The position numbers and the translations under genes are program-made. The notes under the pieces are model-generated. The model searched no databases and was not told the origin of the DNA. It saw nothing but the letters and a program-made list of their open reading frames with translations. Source: Hyposmocoma kahamanoa (taxonomy: Eukaryota; Arthropoda; Insecta; Lepidoptera; Cosmopterigidae). From it: a stretch of 64,000 nucleotides of DNA. The stretch lies in assembly GCF_003589595.1 (NCBI RefSeq), contig NW_020653713.1:6262360-6326359 (forward strand), given 5' to 3'. Positions 33,606 to 47,500 of the stretch are shown here, in pieces (position 1 is the first letter of the stretch; each line of letters begins with the position of its first letter).

Positions 33606-34439
33606 GTTTATGTGAAATATTGGTAACTATCCTGTTTCAGCTTAAAAAAGTTACCAACTAATTTCGTCTTTAAACCTCTCCTGAAAATTTGTCATTTTGC
33701 AGATGTAGCCTTATTACACCAAGGGTTGCAATTACTAGCACACCAAATGGATACTAGTATAATTTGGCCTCTGTCCAGAACCTGCAAAAACTAGACAAAC
33801 ATGTATTTGAACTTAATATGGTCAATTTATATGACTTGACAAGTTAAGATAGACCGCTACTAGCTAATGAATTGGTCCAGCAAAGTTCGGCTTGAACTTA
33901 CTGACACTTTATTAGTGAAGCTTATATAATAAATTATTGCCTTCGTTTACCAAATTCTTTTACAACGGAAGACACTGCATCTACATATACAGAAAAACAC
34001 AAAAACTGAAAAGACCGACGTGTGTTTTTGCTTTAAAAATTAATATTTTCTCATTTTCACTTTGTCCTATTAAAAAACCTACGTTACATTTTGAGTTTGC
34101 CTCGCATTTAGTCTAATTTATATTTACTGAGTATAAAACGTATTAAATACATCAAAAAGATCTAACAACATACTTTTCTTGCGATTTGAGGCACCGCTTA
34201 GATTTGAACTTGGGGAGTATTCTTCAGATATGGAACTCGCGGAAAAAAACGAGTAAAAAAAAAACTCGAAACAACCATCGATTGAAGAAATACATTATTG
34301 TATGCAGCATACAACTTAGGTGTTTTCGGGAGCCTATGGCCTCGTTTCAGACAGGCATTCAATCCTAATTATAGTTAAATACATGCTTCTTCCGTTATGA
34401 GTCAGAAAGAGGTCAAAAATTTAATTCCGCCTTCCCTTT

Positions 34440-34700
34440 TCCATCATCGGGGGACTAGACGTAGGCTGGGGTTGCAACCCTATGTTATGAATATTCCAAG
34501 GATTCGCAAGAAAGCGTTACACTTTCACATTTATATGGCGAACGACTATAGAGTGGAATTCCCTGCTTGTTGACTTATTCCGTGAACGCTATAACTTGGG
34601 TCTTTCCAAGGCAATAGTAAATAGGCTTTATTTAGATGTGCATGCTCCATCATTGACCTCATCATCACTTTCCATCAAGTGAGATAGAGGTAAAATGCGC
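34440..34700 (+). pseudogene. Decayed jockey-like 3' fragment
   Basis: The plus strand shows VEFPACC then, after stops, YNLGLSKAIVNRLYLDV in shifted frames. It is a more degraded relative of the 5267 and 32740 copies. Confidence 0.55.
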
Positions 34701-36990
34701 AATTATTTTTTTTTTAAAAGATTCAACGCCCATAGAGGACTCCATATACGACGTCATGTGTTTGTATTACGCACGAATTGTATATTAAACTGGACCGCGC
34801 ACTAAGTTTATAAAACGAGCCGAGTGAGAGGAAAGTAGTAATGCGTCTCTTTCTAATAGGGTGTTCATTCATGTTTTAGCCAGCCATATTGATTTTAACT
34901 TTTTAATTTTTACAGAAAATGTGGCCGCTTATGGATAACCAAAACTACTAATATTATTTAATAATACAAATTAATATACTTATTTGATATGCCACTTCAT
35001 AATAGAAGGTTTCATTGTAGATATATATATGTATATATATATTTGTATTATTACAGTAAAAGCATATTACCTTTAAGATAATTTTATATAAGCAAAATTT
35101 TAAATAGTTAATAGACTAGACACTACCTAAGATGATTTTATTTAGCGTCGGCAACTTGTTAGACAAGGACAGACCACTACTTCGAGCTATCTCACGTGAC
35201 TCGGTTATTTACTTTTACTTAAAATAAACTTTAACATAACCCAATAAGGTGTAAATTTGTAATATTGGTATAACGAAGTGCGCGATCCAGTTTACGAAAT
35301 ATATAAATCCGTGGTATTGCGAGTATACTTGTAAGGCGTCAACATTTTACAGATCTAAACTAAAATAAATGTCTACTTTTCTAACTCATAATGAAAGAGG
35401 CAGACGCAATGAAATTAAATAAAATTTAGTTCGGATTGCCCGAATTGATGCCACTGTCACACATTACAATACTTTTTAAATGCTCTCTAAACGGTAACTG
35501 ATTCTGTCATACGATATTTAACTAGGCCCTTACATTTTTAAATTTTCCAGACTTAACTAAAAATACTGTATAAGTCCTTACTGTTATTAAATCTAAGTGA
35601 CGCCTCAAATATATCACAATTGAATTATAATTTAAATATTAGTGCGCCGATTTACATTCATACGACAGACTCACGATTTCAAGGATGCTTTCCCAACTGT
35701 AAATGGTACAAAAGCAATTAATAAACTGCAAAAAATTGTTTACGAAGCAATCAAGGCTTAGTCAAGCCGCCACTTTGTGACATTTATTTTATCTCACACA
35801 ATCCTAAGGAGAGAATGTGAGACTGTCATAAGATAGGTATTACATCACAAAATGGCGGACAAAAAGTTCATTTATTTGTACATAATCAGTTGTATTTAGT
35901 ATTCTCGCTAAATGTTACTTACAAATAATGGAAAACACCCTTTTCAACCATTTGCAGTGTTTATTCTTATTTTCTAAGTCGCATACAAAAATCTACACTT
36001 GGTGCATAAATGACTGAGGTGTGTAAAGAAATATTCATTACAAAAATAATTGTCTGTGTTACTTTGTGGAGTGTCGATCGGTATGTGGACGTTTTTTGCT
36101 ACTAAGGAACGTTTTAATGTACTGACTTGAATGTTTTTAAATGCAATTTTCGTTCTTTATATTAAAAAAAAGTTGAGTATGTACTTCAAATAGAAAGATC
36201 ATTATAAATGCTGAAAAAAGAATTATAATCAGCTTTGTTCAGCAGATACTGAGATTAATATAGGCGCAATTATATTGAAATTATCGCAATTTTGGCGTTC
36301 AATTGTCAGTTCTAATAAAATTCTTACATTTATTACATTTTGACAGATCTCATTGTCATCACATTCACTGTCTATTGGTTAAAAAGGGACAACAATACTT
36401 TTAGATCAGCATTTATTAGGATATTGTTCTCGATTTTGTGACTTATAAAAATGGAAAACATATGCAACAGTACCAAGACAATTATGAAGTAGAACAATAT
36501 CATATGTTGAATCTCATAAAGTTGAAAATGAACTGTAATGGATTTTTCTTTAATGACAGTATTGGTTCGACCTGCGAAATAATAAAAGTTACTAACAACC
36601 CTACCAAAAAAATAGGTGACGTGTTAAACCAATGCCAAAGACCATAACTACGTGGCGAAGAGAATAATGAAAAAGATAAGTCGATGTAGAAGTTACGCAA
36701 GAAATATTGTAATGCAAAACCTTTTATGTTCAATACGTACTACCAATTTGAAAACGTTTCCAAGTACTCAGTTCCACGTGGTACAATTTTAACCCAAAAG
36801 TTCCATACATTGAACTAGTGGGAATAAATGCAATGGTTTTATATTTATTTCCATCAGTTTCGTAGAGGGATCCCCAAAAGCTGCACATCATAGTTGTTTT
36901 TAAAGGGCACATTTCTAAAGGTGGAGACTGACCGAAAAATTTATGATTACATTTACGGCATTAGCGGACTTCCTTCTGAAAGATTCACCA
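34701..36990. other. AT-rich stretch without recognised genes
   Basis: No convincing exon was found. An AT dinucleotide run is at 35020-35043. ORFs of 60-77 codons here have no family resemblance. Confidence 0.4.
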
Positions 36991-36999
36991 GTAGTAGAG

Positions 37000-37215
37000 T
37001 AATGTGAGACTTACTGCGTTCCGGTTTTGAAGGCTAAGGGTACTGGTGAAATTACAGGCACATGGGACTTGTCAACTTATGTTTCAGGGTGACGGGCGCA
37101 ATGGGTGTGCCCCTCAGATCTTTGCGATTTAAAGCAGTGGCACTGCAACTGTTATGGATATACGTGTTGCTTTCCACCAGGCTCACGACTTGTTCGTCCC
37201 GTCACTTCGTATCAT
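37000..37215 (+). repeat. Dispersed repeat family C, copy 5
   Basis: It runs from TTACTGCGTTCCGGTTTTGA through CTCAGATCTTTGCGATTTAA to GTTCGTCCCGTCACTTCGTA and an A/T-rich tail. Confidence 0.85.
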
Positions 37216-37254
37216 AAAAAATAATAATAACAAAAATTAATAAAAAGAAGTTCT

Positions 37255-37460
37255 TTTATATAAATGGCAACGACGACGCTCCGAGCTGTATTGACCTACT
37301 ATTGCGGCGTAACGTCACTCAAAGTGATTCGTCAAAAATGTACAACCGGGTAGTGCGCGCTGCGCTCGCGGCGCTCGGGTCGGCTCGCTAAACTGACTAA
37401 ACGAACGCTCACATCGTAATGATCCGATAAGTCGCCACCTCTAGCCAAACTGATGGAAAT
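37255..37460. promoter_or_regulatory. GC-rich island, possible promoter or first exon
   Basis: A block around 37340-37390 (CTGCGCTCGCGGCGCTCGGG) is far richer in G+C and CpG than its AT-rich surroundings. Downstream on the plus strand an ATG at about 37632 opens 36 codons. I cannot link it to other exons, so this is a weak promoter candidate. Confidence 0.3.
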
Positions 37461-37999
37461 CTCTTAATAGGAATCACTTCTCAGTTAATAGCAGCGGCAA
37501 AGAGTCCATATCGAGTCTGTGTCAACATCGAGTACATATGCAACATTACAAGTCAGCACAAATTTGTACATTAATCAAGAAAACGCGAAGATCTAAAAAG
37601 TCAAGTGCAAGTACAAAAGTTGGCAGCTAAAATGGAAGTTTTTTTTAATGAGAAAACGAAAAGACCTCATAGGATAATGGTAAATACGCTAGGAATAATT
37701 ATATCAGTTCGTAAAGCCCTAAATATTGGAACGAAAATCGATGATTTGTAATTCATTTTGGGTTTTTTCTGTTGGCAGAAATCTATTTATAATGTTTAAG
37801 AGTTTGAACTAAGGAGAAAGAGAAAAAAATAGTACCTACTATGGTGCGAAGACTTTCAAAACCTGAGAGGGTCATCAATGGACTACCTGACAATTTTATT
37901 TCTGAGAATGGCATTTCGGTAAACAATAGTAACAAAAAAAGTTAAAGATTTTGTTTTAGAATTAGTAATTAATTTTCATAAATAATTAATTAATAAATG

Positions 38000-39100
38000 T
38001 CTTTTATATATTATTTTTTTGTGGCTATCCAAACACGTGTTTTAAAACAGCCAGCGCGCAAACTTGTACTACACTTGGTTTACATTGATAACGTAACTTT
38101 GCTTCGTTTACGTTACCGAAATAAAATGTATATAATTGAATAATAAAATGCGACTTAGGGCTTAATTCCCCTTTAAGAAACTTGCAATGGTGCCACCTGA
38201 AAACGGACCTGGACAGGGCATCCACGTTAATTACAATAGATTTAATAAGACCTGAAGTCAGCTTTTGTTTGTAACAGTAAATATTACGACATGATTCCAA
38301 ATAGTTCTATAACGTTGTTTAACAGTTTTTTATTTATATGACGACACTATGACAGTGACAGATTTTTGTTTACGTTTTTAATCTCGAATTCCTAATGCAA
38401 AGAATTGCTTCAATCACAAAATTTATTTTCTTCCCATCGTAGGAGATGCAATTTGGAAAAGCCATTGAAGAGTTGTCTCAGGTTGTCTAATGCATTAACC
38501 CCATAGTTAGTACTCCAATTCTACGTCAAAAAAGACCCTAAACATAAAAATCAATAATTTCCTAGTACATTTTCTAATATCTACAAGTTAAACTAAGATT
38601 ATAAATAAGAATAATTCGACAGCTGCCGTTGTTATATTCTTATCAATTATATTTATCGAATCGGGTATATAATTGCAGATGCTTAGTTGTCTTGTTAACA
38701 CAGACTAATCATGTGATACTTTTGACTATAAAACTTTTAAAATTGGCAATTCAGGCTTATTTTAAGGCGGGTTAACATACATGCAGTATGTGTTTTATGA
38801 TTAACATCATAATCCATAAATCATTTGTACTATGAAGTAATTTTTCCTTTATTTTTGCGACCCATTTTTCTTTTCAACATTACATTCAAAATTAGTAAAT
38901 TATCAATAGTCTGTGTTAACTTGACAATATTAAAAAATAAAGGGGATTTTTAAAAGCTGAAGTTTGTGATGCCGGCGTATTGACTAGCAGCAGTCACATC
39001 AGTGGAAATCGCCTGCTGAGATTTCAACCCGATACAATGGATTAGGTGACATAGCTTTTGTGGACAACACTACTTGTCTTAACCGTCATAAGCAGGTCAT
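38000..39100. other. AT-rich stretch without recognised genes
   Basis: Only short, unsupported ORFs occur, such as 91 codons on the minus strand at 38025-38300 with no recognisable motif. Confidence 0.35.
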
Positions 39101-39106
39101 GTTAGT

Positions 39107-39290
39107 ATCGAGTTCTTAGGTTTTCGCGATTGTTACACATAGGAAATGAAACTATTTTTCCGGATTTAAATCGCGTATATTTGTTTTTTCAAACATGGGA
39201 CCTGCAAAGGGCCCGAAACGTCGGTTTGTTTGAAAAAAAATATATACGCGATTTAAATCCGGAAAAATAGTGTCATTTCCTAGGTCATGT
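39107..39290. repeat. Foldback repeat family, copy 2 (complete)
   Basis: The arm ACTATTTTTCCGGATTTAAA (from 39151) continues TCGCGTATAT and is inverted at 39238-39271. The loop carries GGGACCTGCAAAGGGCCCGA. The whole forms a hairpin of about 120 bp. Copy 1 is at 19292. Confidence 0.85.
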
Positions 39291-39467
39291 TAGATTCAAA
39301 TCAATTAGGCCGGATCGACATTTGTGCAATTTGAGAGCATCATATCTCCGGAATCACATAATTTAGTCGGTGATATGAGTCGGAAGTCTGACACCAACAT
39401 GACACAAATGTGGATAACTTAATCGTCGTCTAAAAGTGAGAACTTCGTATGTGATTTCTACGATGAA

Positions 39468-39468
39468 G

Positions 39469-39496
<28 letters not shown>
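39468..39496. repeat. AT dinucleotide microsatellite
   Basis: An (AT)n run of about 14 units. 39500-41185 shows no gene. Confidence 0.9.
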
Positions 39497-39499
<3 letters not shown>

Positions 39500-41193
39500 T
39501 TAACCAAAATTGTTAGAGGCACCGTGCGTCTATAGGATACGTGACGAGTTCATAAATCTAATTATACCTCTTTGCGATACTATAGTAATAATAAAAATAT
39601 ATTTAAGCAACAGGTTTATAGATCTGGCTTCAACAAAAAGTATATAAAATGCGTTTTCACTCTTTGGCGATGTTATGGATCTTATTTAGCGGTGTTAATG
39701 TTGCCTGTTGACAAATTGTTCATATTGTCAAAAGGAATTAGTAATGTTAATTCTTTCATAAAGTGTCCACGTAATTTTTCATGATTTATAAGCTAAGCAA
39801 TGTCACCTAATCCCCTGTCAACCTTACCCTTGGGACATTGAAATTCGTTGTCGAAATGACTAAATTGATAGAAACTTTCAGACTATACGGTCTCTACTCA
39901 GACTTTTCAGTTGGTACATTTAATATTACCGATGACGCTGAATACTATCAGTCATCAATTGTGTAGGATAGACTACGGAAGTTTATTTATTTTTTGATAA
40001 ATGGATTATCTACCCAAATACACGATCGTATAATATCATGCATATTATTGCTTTAACTTATTCAAAATATAACATAATGCCTAATTGTATTATATAACGT
40101 GCAATAACGATTATATCAATAATTTATGCATATAATTGTATATAATACTTCAGTTCTCGATAGTACGTATTTGTCCATTATCCATTGAGACAAATGTGTT
40201 CAAGTGATGCGTAGTCTACCCTACATTGCATAAGATCAAGTCTCACTGTGGCGTACGCCTATTTGAGCGATAATTCTCTTACAAAACCAGCACGAACCTG
40301 TTTTTACAGTTAATTTTATCCCTTTTCCTGTTATGAATATTTAGCTACGTTCTGTACACATTGCACATCGAAGGCGAATATATCGTCTGACTAAAGGCAA
40401 AAAACCGCATAAGTGACATATTCCATTAAGAAGTCTCTACGTATGTAGCTGTGGTAAGAAAATCACGATCTTTCTGCAGGTAAAACTCTTATTGAGTTTA
40501 TCCTCCTAAGGGCTCAAACAAATAAACACGATACGACGTCGCGTCGTAGCACGACAACGTCGTACCCTAACGAGCGCTAAGGGCCTTTACACATACGACG
40601 ATACGTATGGTATCGTGTTCATATGTAAAACTATAATGGTAAACACGCTAGACGACCATGTACTTTAAAATGTATTAAATATTATTACATTCTTCAGGTT
40701 CAAGCAAGTATGTCCTAAGTTTTGTATGAAAAACGTATTTTTATAGACACTCTATAGTCATAAAGAATATATATCGCATAATTTGAATGCCATATGTTTA
40801 ATATAATGTATACTGGGTGTTTACGTGATCTTAGAAACAACATTGTCTGGGTCTTCAGACCCAATTTACAAATTATGTAAATTCTGATGTACACTGGGCC
40901 TTAGAAGGTTATAGCCTTTTTATTGAACCTGCAAAAAGATCGCAATTTTCTTAGCACAGGTACATTTAGAGACTTCGTGTAAAATGTCATTTATTATACC
41001 ATGTAAAATGTCATTTATAACAGACGATAGAGCCTATATATTCGCAAAAGCAGAAAGGAGATGCAAAACTCATAGAAACCTTGAAACACACATTGTTGAA
41101 TAGATCAACATGAGAAGTGTTAAATGTGTTAGCAACCGCGTAAACTATGCGTATGACAACATTGCAAACTCACAATACAGATACTAATATTAA

Positions 41194-41260
41194 GGGCACT
41201 TCAAATTAGACGTAGTGGACCACTACAGCCCTTCTATTAGCGTCTAATTTGAAAGTGCAC
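41194..41260. mobile_element. Tiny MITE (67 bp) with TTAA on both sides
   Basis: GGGCACTTCAAATTAGACG at the left is inverted at the right (CGTCTAATTTGAAAGTGCAC), with one extra base. TTAA flanks at 41190-41193 and 41261-41264. The TTCAAATTAG core is shared with the Harbinger ends at 7539 and with 26548-26676. Confidence 0.7.
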
Positions 41261-43439
41261 TTAAGCTACCTTAAGTAAAAAAATACGCTAAGAAGAAGTC
41301 AAAACCTAAAGTACAGACTGCGAAAAAATAACTGACTAAACGCGCTAGGCGTGTTCTTCGCACTGTAAGTCTAAATTCTTCCAGCTTAATTGACAGCACA
41401 TTTTTATTGCATCAAAGTATATAAGGCAAAACGTCGTCTTGATGAAACAACTACAAAAACAGGTATCACGCGACCCCACAGCGCAATCCTTCGACTCAAT
41501 TTCCCTGAGAATGACTTACATATAACTATGTGGCCGAACATCACATCGGCGGTGTACACTTGCGTATAAATTCATACAATTATAAACATCACATAACTTC
41601 CGAAGCATTCTTACTAGATTTCCAAAGATATATAGCATAAGGGTGCTTGTGCAATTGTCCTTTTGACAGTCGGGCAGTTCGTAAAAAAATGAAACTGCGA
41701 AATGGAATAAAATTTCTTACACTCAACCCCCTCCATATAGAAGCCGTAAACCGAAATGCACTATGAAGAAAACACCTTTGTAGTTTAAAAGGAGTCTTTA
41801 TGCACTCTATAAGATTAAATTCCAACGGTATATATCTCTGGAATCACACATTAGGACAGAAAAATGTATTCCCCCAACATACATTCAAAATTCTTGATAT
41901 TTATTTTTATTAATATTATTACAGTATATAAAACGCTGCTTTAACTCATTTAGAAATTATCCTACAAAGTACTTAGATATTTTATAGACTCCAGCTGTTT
42001 AGAATAGCAAATTGTGACGTCACAAACCGTAAAACGTTTGCAGAATTCATTAGCACGGTCATGTTTGCAACATTTTGCTTATATGAGATGTAAACTTGAT
42101 TCTGAAGTCCATAAAGCGATTCTAACCTAAATAATATAATATAGAAAACGTTCTTAACTAGTAGAGATGCGGTAAAGAAGCCAATTTTTGGTTTTATTAT
42201 TGTTATTATTTATTATGGCGACGTTGCTTCAACGCCGCGTTTAATGTATAAAACATGGAATTTGAAATGGAACAGATTCCATACATTCATTGTTCAAAGA
42301 GAAACCTATATACGGAGAAAGTAAAATAAGTCAGTAGGTAGATATCATTGTTTCTTTCTTCTGCTATCTAACAACAGCGAAAGGAAAAAAGACGGTTAAT
42401 TAGCTGCAAATACATATAGAATAACCTGTTTTTTTTATAAATCACCGTTTTATAAGGTGACTCTAATAAGGCCCACAAGGTAATATTATTTAGTTTTATT
42501 TTTTAGTTTAGTTAGTTTACGTATGTGCACAATCTCACCTAATGAATGTGTGGATGAGGAAATACAACCCTTGTTGATACAACATTAGAATTGTGTTAAC
42601 GTTTGCTTGAAGTCGTTAGGACTTCCAAGACAATTTTATAAAATATATTTTACTTCCTTCCTATATAATTTCTTACACAAGCCAATCTAATGGAATCTGT
42701 CCAATTCATTAGCCACTATCGCCAACTCTTTCTTCCAGATATGACTAGACAGAGAGGTACGATATAGCTTTTAAATCATTTTCTAAATTTACCCTTTTAC
42801 AAGTTTTAAACTGTACTGTACAATCATTCGTGGAACCCTTCCATAGATAATACAAAACCATAATGTTGGCACTAAAGTTTTAAATTATCAGTAGAGTCAA
42901 CAAGGCGTGATGATTCTATTGTCTATGGTTGCTTCAACGATTTGGAATGGAATAATTAAATTGACTTTGCAGTTGTGACAGATCTAAAAGGTTTCCTTTG
43001 CGATACATTTCTTACTAAGTGTCATTGCTACATCAAATCAAACCTTGATTGTGTTTTTTTTCGATGGCTTGGTTCGTATTTCTTGTAATAAAAAATGGTT
43101 AGTGTTCGTGGCTATTCATTGGTACATTATTGTTACACCGTTACAGTTTATGTATTGTTCTCAAGGCAGATAAAACTATTGCTGTCTCATTCATACAAAT
43201 AGAGTATTCGGACAGCTTTACGCAAGTTAGCAACATGAGATAGACACTGAAGTAGAGTGCTGCTCTTTCATAAATTCATTGAAATTATTTATCATTTTGT
43301 CAGTCATTGTGTGAATGAGACGGCAAATATGAATAATCGCAGGAATGAGATAGATAAAAGATAATATACTGGTCATACTAAAATGAACATATAGGTAGTT
43401 TAAGGGTAAACAGACTGGGAAACGTGTGGAGGGTGTAGT

Positions 43440-44348
43440 TCAGCAAGGTGCGCCGGCGCGGGGCAAAGGCCGCACCAGGTACAATTTCTCGCCCTGAAAC
43501 AAGAAACTTCATGTCATAATAATAAAAAATTAATTCAAAACTAAAATCAATCAATGAAATCTACTGGTCTGCCACGCAGAGGTTTCGGGTTCGATTCCCG
43601 GGTTGAGAGAAATATTTGTATTGTCTACATTTATTTCTCTCGAGAATTTGGGTGTAATTTGTGGTTGTCTATGTGTGTCCATGGCACCCGCGACTCAGGG
43701 TTTCCCTAGTGCGGGGCAATGAGAGTGTGCGTTATTATTAGGGATCGGAAAAGGTAGAGTTTTTTTACCTAAACTTCGAGGAACATGACAGAAAATGGAG
43801 ATTGCCTTACAACAATATTTTTTAGATCCTGGATCTTTTCGGGATTCGGGAAGTCACTTAAGAACATTAAAAATTGATGTAATTGGGGACAGGCAGCTAT
43901 ACTATATTTATCTTAACTTTGCGACACACAGTGTGTCGGATCTGCGATATTGTGGACATTGGATTGTTTTTCACGCCATCTCTCTCAAAAAAATGCCAAT
44001 CGAGAGATCCTATTGTCCTAATTAAATATTGTCATATCACATTTTGCCGTAAATATAATAGTTTAGTAGGAAAAAAATAAAATGTGTATTTTTTGTTTGG
44101 GACCATACCTTTAGTGCCCCATCGTTACAAAGTCTTAGTCGATCCAGTCTTTGTGTGGTTATTATTAATAATAACTTTTTTTATAAAAAAAAAACGACCT
44201 CTAACTCCAATAAACCGGATTGTAGTCCTATATTTTCTACAAATTTGAATGGACCCGCTACTGAGATACCCTTTTCTTCATCATTGAAATCGGTTCACAC
44301 ATGTCGGAGTAGCCGCGTAACACACACACACACGCACACACACACATT

Positions 44349-44443
<95 letters not shown>

Positions 44444-44453
44444 NNNNNNNNNN

Positions 44454-44502
<49 letters not shown>

Positions 44503-47500
44503 TACAGTCGAATTGAGAACCTCCTCTTTTCTGGAAGTCGGTAAAAAAGGACGTAATTTTCACTAATAATAATTCACTATAATAAAACATCTAGTAGGTA
44601 TACTTCGGCATACCTGTTTGTTGGTATAAATCGGCGCGCGCTGATAATGCTGCACGAGCTGGTCAAGGGTCGGGAATTTACGCTGCCCGATGCAGTACAT
44701 GGCACCCTCCACGTGCACTCGGAAGTGTTTGTTCCGACCAGGAGCTTTCAGCGACACACTGAAGTCACCCACCTGTAACATAGCGACACCAGGTTATTGA
44801 GAGGCGTTTCGTAGCATGACATTTACAATTTTGGATAATAGAAAAAGTTATGGTCCCAGTATTGCTCCTTGAGGAACTCCTATTTCAAGTCTTTTTTTTT
44901 AATAAAATATAAATGCTCATTTGACCTCCATCTCACCTGATGCAAAGTGATGGTGAGGTCGACGATGGAGCGTGCATACCTAAATAATGACTATTGACTC
45001 TCGCCTTGAAAAGGCCCAAGTTATAGGGTTAAGGAATAAGGTAGGCAGGGAATACCACTCCATATCCGTTTGCCGTATAAATGAGTAACGCATTTTTAGA
45101 ACACCCACAACATAGGGGTGGAACCTCTATGTTGTGGGTGAGTCCCCCGATAATGGCGAAATTTAATCCTGCAATTCATCGCAGTTTCCGTGTACATCTT
45201 GTACAATACCGATACAACTTTAAAGCGGTGTTCAAGGCTCTGCAGCTTCGCTTCTACTAATTCTGAGTCACCTATAAGACTTTCGGCAGGGGGGTTAATA
45301 AATATTGGTGGATTAATAAAAATTTGGTTATAATAAATAAAGGTGACAGTATCCCAGGACGAACTCATTCACTAGGAGCTACACAGCTACTAAAAAAATC
45401 ATCTTTTAAATACCCTGCAGAGCATTAACCTTTTGACCACCACTGACAAAAACTAGTTTCGTTCCCTAGACGCCAAGCCCACATAGTGACACATCAGTGA
45501 CATGTCACAACATGTTCTGAATTTCCACTTTATATTAATTATTCAATTCTTCTAAGTCAAAGAAGAACATAACTGAATATAAAATGCAACTCTATAAATC
45601 CATATTTAACAAGAATTTACAAATTAGCATAAGGAATATCTTTATACTTATTTATTAATTTCAATTGAAAATTAAAGTTTCATTGACGGTTTAAGGCGTC
45701 ACGGGCGTATCAGCCAAGTTGATGTAAGACGCTTTAAAGTGTCCACGACGGACAAATGGATAATGGACGAAAGTATAGTAACACGTAAACGCACGTTGGT
45801 CTCAGAGTCGCGAATGAGGAAGTCCCCGTCGTGTCCGTGCTGGTTGAGCAGCGCGTCGCAGTGCGTACGCGTGATGGCGCCGTAGTACCACGCGCGACCT
45901 GCCGCCCCCGACCCCGCCATAGGCCTCGCACCTCCCTCTGTCGTTTCACTGCAAACACATTTTCAGACCACTTCAATCTCATATATATCATACGCCTGTC
46001 TCTCACCAGGGTAGAAACCATGGACCCCCTTTTACTACGATCCCGACAAACGTCTTTCGCCATCTCCAGTCCCATCAACCACTAATTACAGTACTATATG
46101 AGAATATGACGCTCCGTAAGGGCATAGCAATGTCAGCGGAGAGGGTCTCACGCTGTTACATTGAAAGTACGTATGACAATATTATATTTCATTTATAGTC
46201 CAATTGTTTAGGTACTTAACTAAATGTAAACAATCTTGATACATCTTTTTATTGAAATATATACTTTACAAATCAGTAGGTATAAAAATAGGAATGCAAT
46301 TTCACATGAAGCTAAATTATTTGTATTTTGTATTTGAAGGTAAGTAAAAATCATTATATAAATATATACTTCATTAAATAGATATCTCAAGATTGTTTAC
46401 ATTCAGTTAAGTACCTAAACAAATGGACTATAGTTATTTACATTTAAAATTACTCGTACATAAAGACGTATTAACGCGCGCATGCACAACATTTGAAATT
46501 TCTTTTCTTTTCAAACCTTACGAATTTCTATATGTGCTCGTTGCATATCTTTGTTTTTGGGTTTAACGACTTTTTGTCGTAGCGCCATCTGTGAGATATC
46601 TCTGGAAGTTTTTCTTCTTACAAACTAGTGGAGTAATTTCTCAAAAACATTGAAATTCATGGAAGCAAAACATCATAATATACATAATTAACTTAATACA
46701 ACCATAGAGATTTATTTGAAAACGAAGATTGTTACATACCTGTAAGGCTGCGTTAGATAATCTGCCAACTCCTGCAGATAGTTGCGAGGCACAAGGCCGA
46801 CTTGGCCGCGGGAGTCTCGCGCGCGGTACCACTCGGGGTCCGACGGCGGCCGTTCGATGATTTCCAGTCGATCGCCTTTTTCGAACGACAATTCCTGCTC
46901 GTTGTTCGACGTGAAGGAGTAGAGTGCCACCTGAGAACAGAATATGAATAATGTAACTTTTTCATTGAAAAAAAAAAACTGACCTCAAAAATTTGCATAT
47001 CGAAAAAAGCCGTTTACTCGATTTCCATGGGATTCCCTCATCAGATTCTGCCTTCTTCGTGACAATGGGACTGTTATGGATTCCTTTGTACACTGTATAC
47101 TTTTTTTTTGTTTTTCATGATAACGGTGATTTCTTGATTACATGTATTGTGTCAAGTGAAAAGTCGACTTTTATTTGCGGAAAATACAATTAGTAATTAC
47201 TAATTGTATTTTCCGCAAAGGTTCGTCGGCATCAGGGACCATCTGAGAGTATACCCTTTCAAACAAAAAAGGAATTTTCAAAATCGGTCAACAATTGATA
47301 GAGAAATCGGTGAGTACACTGCCATGCCTATTTGAGGATTTTCCTCGATTTCCATGATATGTCCTCATCAGACTCTGATTTGGTGACAATGGGACCACCA
47401 CGAGAGTGCACGCTTTGAAACAAAAAAAAATCATTATCAAAATCGATCCACAATTGACGAAGAAATCGGAAAACATACATAAAACGTACATACAGCCGAA

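Noticed and set aside
38025..38300. 91-codon minus-strand frame as a gene
   Set aside because: No splice-site context, no motif and no neighbouring exons could be found.
44155..44544. 129-codon frame rich in Thr-His and Ser-Leu
   Set aside because: It is the translation of CA/CT microsatellite through an N gap.
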